From: Rhizodiscina lignyota
Taxonomy: Eukaryota; Ascomycota; Dothideomycetes; Aulographales; Rhizodiscinaceae
Assembly (NCBI GenBank): GCA_010015805.1
Contig: ML978127.1
Location: forward strand, 1,488,001-1,552,000
DNA length: 64,000 nt
Reading direction: 5' to 3'
Positions 49,883 through 59,141 of the stretch are shown one piece after another. The notes below the pieces were generated by a model. That model was not told the origin of the DNA and ran no database searches. It saw only the letters and a list, made by a program, of their open reading frames with translations. Every line of letters starts with the position of its first letter. Position 1 is the stretch's first letter. The translations under genes and the position numbers were made by a program.

Positions 49883-50327
49883 TACTAGTGGCTGAACCTC
49901 AGTCAGGATAATGAACAGTAGCGAGGATGCCCTCAACGCGTCTTAGTCGTTTTGTACGGGAGTAGGAGTCGCTCTCCAGCTGCACCCAGCGAAGGCAGGA
50001 CCCTCTCAACCATGTCATAAGAGGGGGCTCAATCGATCGATTCTCCAGCTGGCACCGATGCTCCAGCCATTCCATAGCAATGATGTTGACGCTGCAATGT
50101 GTACGAGGTCGTGCGATTCGGACGGTGATCGTACGGGCCGAAAGAACACGCTGCTACGTTGCTCAAGGTGGCACACAAATGATGTGTAAGGAAGTTAATC
50201 AAAGCCTGGGCGACCGCAGCTTCCCCACCATCAATTCAAGAGTCGTAGATTTCTGTTTCAATATGAAGGGTATATTCTGCCCCCTTTGCTGAGTAGACTG
50301 AACGGCCATTGATTCAGTAATTTCTAG
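49883..50327. other. Intergenic region, no gene seen
   Basis: Spacer between the basic protein and the HET relic. I see nothing in it. Confidence 0.5.
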
Positions 50328-51378
50328 CTACATATCGGCTAATTTTAGGTCTACCACAAGGATTTTCTCTCCCATGATTGTCTCCATTTTAATGTTCGCT
50401 ACAATTTTGATAAGGCCGCCTAATACCAGTGTTCTCTCGTCGGACTGTTTAGACTGCCAGGGCATGGTGCTGTGAAAATCAAAATAGTCATCAACTAAGT
50501 CGGGATCGAGCCCCGAAATCGAAGCGCAGAGTTCCTCGAGCGTATCTCGCGTCTCGTCGAGTTGGCAGAGAGATATCCATTTCGACCATTCTCCCAGCGT
50601 ATACCCAACCGTTACAACGAAATCCCCATATGGATGAGCCCGCAAGTGGATCACCCCGCGAATTGAAGGTCCATTTGGGATGTACAGTGTAGCTGCATCT
50701 ATATTCCAGAATTTGGATGGATATGCATTGATCACGGATATTTGGCTCGAATATGGTAGGCCTGGCCATCGCACCCAGCACGCTGGGTTTCGCGGTCGTT
50801 GTGCTCCTGCACCTTTTACATGTTCCACTGTGGAAAAGTCCTTCACGATTAGGAGAGGTTTTACTTCAGCTCTTTCGGCTTGCTCGTTGCGGATAATAGG
50901 TATGCCGTGTTTCCACACAGTGCATACACCGTCTTCATATGTGAGGGGCAGTCCAATGGGGCCTCTGAAGTCATTCTCGAAGCGACAGGCCAATATCGCG
51001 GTTTGACAGTCAAGGTGGACCATATCCGTCCCTGGGAAGCCTTCAAGGGGTGGGAGACTGATACTGAGACCTGCATTGGTCATAGTAAATGGCATTCTGC
51101 TTTGCTCGGTCGCCAGGCGCACAATGGTGCTACAATTCTCGAAGTTACTTGGGTTTGTCGCGAACAGGTGTGTATTATCGTCATAGTTGTCGCTTTTCCA
51201 GGCGAAGATGGACTGATCGTTCGAGATGTTGATAATGGCCTTTTGAAGCCGAGTAAAAGCTCGTCTTCCTTCTCCATATAACATTGGTATGTTAACCCAA
51301 ATAATCCAAGTAAGCAATAGGCTTCATCTTCGAGTCTGGCACTGCGCCTGCCTGCAACCCAAGATATCTTTCTGCCAG

Positions 51379-51455
51379 GCGCTGTGGGATATTAGTACGG
51401 CCGCGCTGATAGTTAGGCGATGATGTGACCATCGTGTACTAATATCCCACAGCGC
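51379..51455. repeat. Perfect 20-bp inverted repeat with 37-bp loop
   Basis: The 20 bases at 51379-51398 are the exact reverse complement of 51436-51455. The intervening loop is 37 bp, and the right arm ends 12 bp before the N gap. It could be a mobile-element end or a fold-back artefact at a contig junction. Confidence 0.85.
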
Positions 51456-51467
51456 AGGAGGTGATCA

Positions 51468-51477
51468 NNNNNNNNNN
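51468..51477. other. Assembly gap (10 N) followed by a 10-C run
   Basis: Ten N bases directly followed by a run of ten C (51478-51487). The gap size is probably a placeholder. It lies inside the HET relic. Confidence 0.98.
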
Positions 51478-52041
51478 CCCCCCCCCCGGCCCCTCCTTCG
51501 CCTCAGCGCTCCCCTGTATGTAAGCGGGTACTTCTCCTTATGAGCTTCCTTCCTTAATCAATCAACTCACATTGATCATTCGTGCTCCGTCGCTTTCTGT
51601 CTATACACTTGTTTTCAATAGAGCTTTCGCCCATTAAGACGTCTTCATCAATCTTGGTGACTCGGCTAAGAAGTTTGGCGAGACCTTCCTTCGAACCAAG
51701 GAACTGCTTCTTAGAATCGAAGAACCGTACTACTGATCGCGCGATGAGCTCCTGCAACGTCCAACCTCTTGTCACCCAGCGGCACCTTGCAATCAACGGT
51801 TCTAGCTGAGCGACAGTTATCGGAATCGGATCGGTCCTCCGCTGGAGGATTCCTTTCCAATGCCGAGAAGCCATACATCTTCGAGGTATACATAGCAATA
51901 CCTTGCTTGCTTGTACCACTCGAACATGGAGTTTATGGCTTCCGCCAACTTAACACTGCTGCTTTTGTCGATGCAAAATCCATTAACACTGACGACAACA
52001 TAGGAGTGATTAGCGCCTTCGCGTGACGTGTAATTTTCCAC

Positions 52042-53963
52042 TTTAGCTTGAATTCTAATTTTGTACTTTTTATTCTCCTGTACCTTTCGAACTACTTATT
52101 GTACGATTCTCTATTGGATTTATATACTCCCTGTGAGTAAGCGACTTTGTGCGTCTATGAAATCTCGTATAGTGGAACTGTTGCCGCCGTCGTATCTTCT
52201 AGACCTTTGAATGGATCTGTCAGAGAATTCTAAGTGCCAAGCCCTTTCAAACGTTTTATATCTCTTGTCATACAAGTCTCAATTGCGATACAGTTTCAAT
52301 TGCTTCAGAATTCGCTATTTCTAACTGTTGTTGTATCGGTTTCAGGCGCTGTTTGTACTAAGGGCTGAGATTTCACGTGGTTTATCACTATATATATCGA
52401 TCCGAGCTGCGCTCGAATTCTGGTAGCCAGATTGCCTTCAATTAATGCAATTTCGAATTAACAACACGTTTTCAATCTGCATTTCATAACAGATAAAATC
52501 TTTGACAGGATCTCGCCCTGTAAATACTAAAGAGATTGATCGGCTGGAAGTATATATGAGTATTAGCTTACTACTAGTCGATAAAGAGTTTAATTTTCTT
52601 TGGGCCTTTTCTAGCCCAGGCGTGGCACATGTTACTTCCTCTTCTTTTGTTTTAGATTGCCTTCAACTATTATTGATAGCAATAGTTTATAGAGAAATCG
52701 ATGCCTTTCTTCGATTAACTCCATGGCTAGGAACTCCGGTCCTAAGTAAAGCATTGATATACTCTTTAGACTCATGACCTTATCTAATCACAAACTTCCT
52801 GGTTTTATCTTCCGTCCTTCTTTATAGAGAAGCTATTAACTCTAAGACTAAAGACATCTCTTCTACGCCTTGTTCTTTCTGTCCTCCTTATTATACTCGA
52901 CCTTAGCGAAAGCGAGATACTATGGCTTAATCATTCTACCTGTCTATCATCGCTGGATACATTCGACTCTAAACGCGGACTAAAGAGATTTAGCGAGGCT
53001 TTCAAAGAATTAAAATTCCGAAGCTGTTTGAGCCCTTAGAACTGTTTGATAACTGTGAGAAGTCTAAACTTGTAGCAGAGCTTATTTGGTAAGCCTCGCT
53101 TAGCCACGATTTCTTTGACAGAGGCTAATTAGGAAAGATGTAATTGACACGGAGGCAGAAGAGTAGCGAGCTGGACATCAATTCGGTACCCACCGGCCTG
53201 GTGTGCACCCCTTACTTTGGCGTGGCCTGTTAAAAAGAACGTTGGTAGAGCTTTGGGCTGGTGCTGTCCAAGTTCAAGGCTGCTGTAAAGGATCACCTGA
53301 GACTTAGCATGCTGCATGTACCTCAGGAAAGGAGCAGCTCGGCCTCGGACGTGCGGCCTTACCGTAGAGTACGGTATCATACAATAACTTAGCGCTGACA
53401 ACTTGCTGCTCAAATATAGACATAGTTGCCACGAACTGTTTCCACAACAGTCATTGCCGACACTTATTTTGGATACATTCTTTCCAGTGGAAAGAGTTCG
53501 GCATGAGGCTGTGGTAATGCGACTAATTGGCGAGTTTTGGGCTGCTCAATGCCTATCTACACTACCCTTCTCAGCCTCATACATACACTGCGCTCCTCTA
53601 CTCTTGCATATACTACGCTCCTCAGCCTTCTACCTGCACTGTGCTCCTCGGCTCCTGCATGCACTGCGCTCCTCAGCCTCCTCCAATTCCCAAAGGGCCA
53701 ACGGCACGTCTTTGTCGGAGCAAATCTTTCTAAGCCATCAATAAGCATGCTTCGAACTGATATTTGTGCTTAAATGGAGAGGTTACGGAGAGTCCGTAGG
53801 AGATGTTTTCCATTACTTTCTCCCAAGTCAGTATTCGCTTCAAAATCAATCTATCCCTCTACTACTCAAATTCACTATATAACTACGTGGCCGTGGCCGA
53901 ACCTTCCTCTCTAAACGTGATACACAGACCAGTTATTGAGCAAAGTCAACCATTACTACCACT
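52042..53963. other. AT-rich gene-free stretch with a minisatellite
   Basis: About 1.9 kb, clearly more AT-rich than the core regions for much of its length (52050-53130). No supported gene. It could be decayed transposon sequence, but I recognise no transposase or reverse transcriptase. It contains the minisatellite at 53560-53690. Confidence 0.5.
53560..53690 (+). repeat. Minisatellite, about 26-bp unit, five copies
   Basis: Units built on ACTGCGCTCCTCAGCCT start near 53561, 53587, 53612, 53638 and 53663. The copies are imperfect. The unit length is not a multiple of three, so all three forward frames show the same repeated peptide pattern, which explains the overlapping open frames here. 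Confidence 0.75.
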
Positions 53964-54617
53964 ATGCGCCCTTTGAAGGCCCAGAACGGCGAGATTGAAG
54001 ACATCTCTAATGCCACGGAACTTGACAGCGCTCTCCAACAATGCGCTATCATATCTCATCGATGGGGTGGCGTTGAACTTACTTTCGACGAATTCACCGG
54101 ATGTATAGACTCCACTCGGAATAACAATACCAACGAAGCCGAAACGTACAAATAGCGATTCCAAAACCCTGATAAAGTTGCCTTCGATATAGAAGAAAAG
54201 GGGCTTTCGAAAGTTGCATGGGCCTCCTTGATGGCTCGACAATTTGGATACAGAGGAACGGACGTGGAGAAAGACGTGCAAGAGCATTTACATAAGGGGA
54301 AAGAGACATTCCAGTCGTTACAGTATGTCTGGTTGGATACTTGCTGCATTGATAAAAACAAAGTCATCAAGACCGACCAAGCAATCAATTCAATGTTCCG
54401 CTGGTATCAAAACGCCAAGGTCTGCTACGCCTATCTCGGCGATGTCTCCAACTACGAGTCTGAATGGCAAGAGGAGATGAGAAATGATGACGGACTCGTG
54501 CAAGCAGCAATAGGGCCCTTTGAAACAAGTGAGTGGTTTAAGCGGGGCTGGACATTGCAAGAACCGCCTGCCCGTCCGAACCACTTTCCCTACTTAATCG
54601 GGCTTAGCTTCAGTTAG
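53964..54617 (+). pseudogene. HET-domain gene with in-frame stop and truncated end
   Basis: The frame begins MRPLKAQNGEIEDIS and reads CAIISHRWGGVELTFDEF, the HET opening. It hits TAG at 54153-54155, then continues in the same frame (RFQNPDK) through YVWLDTCCIDKNKVIKTDQA, MFRWYQNAKVCYAYLGDV and FKRGWTLQE, all core HET motifs. After GWTLQE similarity is lost and the frame ends 18 residues later, so the C-terminal half is missing. The stop would be explained by a CAG to TAG change, a CpA to TpA transition as made by repeat-induced point mutation. The surrounding AT-rich sequence fits that idea. Confidence 0.75.
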
Positions 54618-54862
54618 CGTAATCTATTACGACGCTAGTACTGAAGCGGTAGGACAGGGGATAAATACGTTTGAGAGATGAACTGCAAAAACGGGGGATA
54701 AATAACGCTAGCCGATCTGATAGACTAGATGCATTAACTAGCCCGCGCTATAATCCATCATAAGCTGATATAAAGTAAGAACAGAATGCCAGTCGTCGCT
54801 GCTGTTGTTCACACAATATCGTCAATTAGAAATTTTGAGAGAGGAATTTCAATTCAACCCAA

Positions 54863-56022
54863 ATGTCACTCACAAACCAAGCCGCGTGGCTAGATGAAGC
54901 GGGAAAGCCGCTGAGAATCGGTCCTGCAGACTTTCCCACAGCAGGAGAGGGCGAGCTCGTCATTCGAAACAAGGCCCTAGCTGTAAATCCATTCTCGTGT
55001 ATGTTCCCCCTCAAGCACTAAGCGCTCCGCGGACTTCGACTTATTATAGTCCGTACTATCAAACTCACACCTTACAGGCAGAATCCAGAAGACCGGCTTC
55101 TTCGTGACGGACTGGCCTTGTATACTTGACTACGACATCTCGGGAGAAGTCTATGAAGTCGGAACAGGAGTCAACAGATTCAAGAAAGGCGATCGAGTTG
55201 TCGCGTAAGTGCCTACCAGCCCGCTGAATACATGCTGCGAACTGATCATGTCGTCCTCTCAGGCAAGTGACGAACCTTGTCGACGGCGCACCTAAGTATG
55301 GCGCTTTTCAGCAGTTCTCGGTAGCCAAGGAGAGAAGAGTGGCGAAGATTCCAGACCATACCAGCTTCGTCCAGGCAAGTGTGCTGCCAACATGCTTCAG
55401 CACCGCACTCGTCGCACTCTGCGCTGAAGCAGGGAAAGGGTTCGGCCTGCCTGGTCCATCTCTCAGCCCAAAGCCGCTCGATAAGACAATTGTGGTATGG
55501 GGTGCCAGCTCATCTGTTGGCCTGGAGACTTTGCAAGTCGCGCGTGCCGCCGGAATCAATACGATTGCAACTGCCAGTCCTCGCAACTTTGAACTCGTGA
55601 AAGGCGCTGGTGCGTCGCAGGTCCTGGACTACCATGCTCCATCCGTCGTGGATGACTTGGTTCGAGCTGTCCGGAACGCGGAAGGACACTTCGTTGGTGT
55701 TATCGATTGCATCTCGGATGAAGAGCAGTCTCTCAGATGCTGCATTTCTGTGCTTAAGAATGTCGGAGGCGGCAAGTTGGGAAGTGTCAAGCCGGAAAAG
55801 GAATTGGAATTGCCGGACAACATCGAATTGTGCCGTATCTTCGGGTTTAACGACCTCACAGCTCCGTACTGGAAGGACTATCTGACACCCGCTCTTGAGA
55901 ACGGAACGTTGAAGTGTTTGCCGGAGCCGCGCGTGGTTGGAGAAGGCTTGGAGTGGCTTCAAGAGGCCTTGAATACGCTAGACAAAGGCGTAAGTGCAAC
56001 CAAGCTAGTTGTGACGTTGTGA
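54863..56022 (+). CDS. MDR-family oxidoreductase (quinone/enoyl reductase-like)
   Basis: Three exons (54863-54998, 55078-55204, 55263-56022; introns 79 and 58 nt) encode 340 residues. It is a medium-chain dehydrogenase/reductase of the zinc-less fungal type often called zinc-binding oxidoreductase. N-terminal GroES-like part: NKALAVNPF, then ILDYDISGEVYEVGTGVNRF and KKGDRVVA. The cofactor domain has VVWGASSSVGLETLQVARAAG, a GxxSxxG NADPH loop. The cysteine and histidine ligands for catalytic zinc are not evident. The C-terminal VVGEGLEWLQEALNTLDKG is typical. Substrate unknown. Confidence 0.9.
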
Positions 56023-56193
56023 TAGAGATTACGCTGCAGTTGTTGGTAGAAAACGTATGCGTTCTACACAAGTTGCCATTATTTATGACTATGACCATTA
56101 GACGACTATTGATGAACTTCAAGCATCAAAGCTGGTTGCAACCGCCTGCGTTGCGTGATTGGTACTTCCATAATACAATCAGGCTTGCTGCCT

Positions 56194-56554
56194 CTAACTT
56201 ACACATTTTCCCCCATAAGGTCCGGACGACACGCTGAGTTTCCACAGTTCATCGTGGTCCTCTTTCTCCAGTACAGCAATCTTCGCACCGATGCCTTGCG
56301 TCTGGTAGCGTGAGAATTGCCATCCCCATTTGAGACCAGCCCCAAATAACTCGTCCACTACTTCTAGTGATGGGCCGCGTAAGTTGGGAATGATGAAGAC
56401 TCCAGCCAAGAAGAGAATGAGGCCTGAGCATGTCAGCGAAAGTCGCGCGTCCGTTCTTCGGCGAGTAAGTAGGAATAAGGTTGTCGCGGGAAACGGCCCA
56501 CAGGTAGCCTATCCTAAACGGCCCGCAGGGGAGCGGCCCGCTTTTAACATTCAA
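56194..56554 (-). pseudogene. MFS sugar-transporter C-terminal relic
   Basis: The minus strand carries LILFLAGVFIIPNLRGPSLE followed by VVDELFGAGLKWGWQFSRYQT, the last membrane span and the PxxRGxSLEEVDELF tail of fungal sugar transporters. Just upstream, across an acceptor-like CTCAG, is another fragment (IGYLWAVSRDNLIPTYSPKNG). The other spans are absent, so this is a remnant of about 120 codons. It lies between the oxidoreductase and the dehydroshikimate-dehydratase-like gene. Quinate permeases belong to this transporter family, but too little is left to say whether this was one. Confidence 0.65.
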
Positions 56555-56635
56555 GCTTTGATGACAACGCTAGGCTACATGTAGAAGGGGGACGAGCGCG
56601 CTTCTACCTCAGACCTATGCTAAGATGTATAGATT

Positions 56636-57750
56636 CTAGAGCTCGGGACGAGCGGGTACACTCTTGTCCCAAGACTCACTAAGAAGCTTCGCTTGTTCTA
56701 CGGCAGATCCAGCGGGAGGTGTTTGACCATCTTTACCACCATCGAAGGTCTCGATTGAAATAGGACCAACGAATCCTGTTTTTAGTATCGCATCCGTCAC
56801 CTGGTCGACGGGCAAGAAACCACCGCCTATGCTCGGCTTGGTACGCCATGCAGCAGCCCAGTATAATCTTGGTGGCCATTTCAATTTTTCGGGTTCGGCT
56901 GGGGACGGCAGCTTGTACGCGTCGCCAAGTTGAACAGAAAAGATTTTGTCGGGGGAAACTGCTTCTGTAAGCCGCTTCAGACTCATAGAGAAGTTTGCCA
57001 CAACGTTTGGTTCTTCCAGTTGACCGCTTGCTGTAGTTGGATCAGCCCACTCAACCGCAGCGATATGAAACGTGTCAATGCAAAGCCCTAGATTTGGACG
57101 ATTCGCTTTCCTGACAACCTCCCAAGCAGTGCTCCATGTCGGTGCCGCAGTTGACCAGCAGACGAACTCGAACGCGATGCGTTGTCCGCTGGATTGCAAT
57201 ATATCTGCCAGCTCTCCTAGATCTTCAGCGACTGAATCCAGGTTGGTCTGGGCGGAAGGTGATGCGTTGGCCGCGACCTATATCGCGACTTGCGTCAACA
57301 GAGCTGGGACTGGAGTGTGTAGTTGAGCTCACTTACCACTAGCATGTTCGTTCCCATTACCTTCATCAGCAAGCTCCACTGCCGCAAGTTCTCCCTTGCT
57401 GTCGTGGCCTGCTCGCTTCCTTTTGGCCAGCCCTCGGCCTCAAACAGAGCGACCGCTGAAACCACCTGCAGACCATGGGAAGTGCATAGCGTGTGCACTC
57501 GTTCCGCAGCCTGGAAGAGAAGCTTCCAGTCCCCTTCAGTGAAGTTGAAATCAAAGACGTCCCTTACGGAGAGTTTACAATTGAAACTTTGCTCCGTGTA
57601 GGGTATCAGGTCCCACATGTACACATCGATCCCTTCGAACCCGGCCTGCGCGAGAGCTGCGATCTTCTCATCCAACGGTATGAAACCACCTGGGATCAGT
57701 TGGACCCCAATGGAGACCGATGCGGCGACCTTTAGGTGAGTTGTGCTCAT
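56636..57750 (-). CDS. 3-dehydroshikimate dehydratase-like sugar isomerase-fold enzyme
   Basis: Two exons (57337-57750 and 56636-57277, intron 59 nt) encode 351 residues, the size of fungal QutC/Qa-4. QutC converts 3-dehydroshikimate to protocatechuate in quinate catabolism. The AP-endonuclease-2/xylose-isomerase-like TIM barrel is visible: IAALAQAGFEGIDVYMWDL at the first strands, then FEFVCWSTAAPTWSTAWEVV, RPNLGLCIDTFHIAAVEWAD and a late VGPISIETFDGG. The CWST...W..W.VV...NRPN.G.C.DTF segment matches the QutC pattern particularly well. The start at 57750 (MSTTHLKVAAS) is preferred over an upstream ATG. A general sugar-phosphate isomerase is the alternative. Confidence 0.82.
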
Positions 57751-59141
57751 GGTTGCAAACAATTTTGACTTGATGCGTTGCGTGGTTCGTGTGGAACATG
57801 AGGGAATAGAAAACGGCGCTGTTAAAATACATATAAGCCCAACATGGGCGCAGTCGTCCATCTCCTTGTTGCGAACGTGACGTCAAGTCTCGTACAACAA
57901 AGGTGGCAGTGCTCGGACTTCGTAGTGGTGAGCATTGCTAACTTTGCTCCGACATTGCTCTATGCAGCAGGTTGCACATCTAAGAGGCCAAAGATTCCGG
58001 TTGGGGATGATATGCACGATCAGCCAATGTGCCCGACTCTTCCCAACATAGATTAGCGCCATCTCCTGCTCGGGACCTCACCTGCGTCCTCGGGGCGGTC
58101 AGACTCTGAGATCCCTGAGGCTGGAAGCCTGATGTCGTCACTAACATGGTAGTAACGCATTAGAAACTGGACCAGCTGAGCACTAGCTTTGCGTATAATG
58201 GAGAAATTTGTGGTTTGACATACCTTATACCCTCCCATTACGTGCTGTCATACAATTCTTATCCTGTAAGTCAATCCTTCACTTCCAAGCTTAGTCGAGA
58301 ACACAAGGTAGACCGCTGCTACAACTAGAGCTTCCATCAACCAATCGGGTATCAATCCTATCTAATAGTGGCTATCAATCAGCCGTCGTAAGCAAGATTG
58401 GTAGCTTCAATCAATTCAATCTAGCGGATTACCTGATTACAATCCGATTAATATACCTAGATAGGCATTTGTTGTACCTAAAGAAGTAAGTAGAAGGCTA
58501 TCAGCCCAGAATATCAGAACTTGGGGTTAGTATCTATTGCCTTAGTAACGAGACTCGGATCTATGCTTCTAATGGTACAGGCGTGTAGTGATCCGCCGCC
58601 GCCACGTACCTCGATATTTAGTTCCTAATTATATTAGCTTTTTCAATATCTAATGAGGCTGTTTATAATACTGATAATAGTGTCATCTTACCTTAGTGGC
58701 AGTGTTAGCCGAACATCCTCAGCTGGGTATTAGCTGTAATAGGGGTCCTTAGCTCGTGCTATATGTCTAAAACTAGGAATAGAGGTAGGGGGGGTGGCCG
58801 CGGTGGATCACTATACGCCTGTAATCGATCGAACTAGGAAGCGCAAGCAGCTTGTTTGTTTAGAGGCCAAACAAGCCTGCTTGCTTATGTGAGGCTTGAG
58901 CATATTTGGCTTGTCGACCACACTGGTCGCAGCATTTTCCGGAGCTGAATATGATCGTCAATTATCAAGCCAAACTATCAATTCCTGATGATAACATCTC
59001 TATTAGCGCGTCGACGTATACAGCCTATGATCCTTCTGTTGCGCGACTCGAAACCTAGATCCTCTACTCTAAAGGACAAGTAAGCGAACGATATTTTCCT
59101 GGTATTAGCAGCTCGCGCCTCGCAGTTCATATCCTAAGATT
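57751..59141. other. AT-rich gene-free stretch
   Basis: About 1.4 kb. The part from about 58240 to 59100 is AT-rich, with many stops in all frames and no recognisable gene or RNA. It may be decayed repeat sequence. Confidence 0.5.

Larger units (their letters stand above)
50328..52041 (-). pseudogene. HET-domain gene, broken and split by an assembly gap
   Basis: Pieces of one HET protein lie in order on the minus strand. INSMFEWYKQARYCYVYLED (near 51900) is followed, across what looks like a genuine intron (donor GTATGG, acceptor CTCAG), by RCRWVTRGWTLQELIARSV and FFDSKKQFLGS. Then comes about 240 bp of unrelated sequence with N bases, then EDEAYCLLGLF, and after a one-base frame change VNIPMLYGEGRRAFTRLQ and IFAWK. 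The rest is a divergent C-terminal region to 50328. The N-terminal part before CIDKSSS is missing. The frame change near 51300, the missing start and the intervening block all indicate a pseudogene, although the gap could hide assembly error. Confidence 0.7.

Noticed and set aside
51817-51890. Apparent frameshift in the HET relic after YVYLED
   Set aside because: A normal intron (GTATGG donor, CTCAG acceptor) joins the two frames in phase, so no mutation is needed there.
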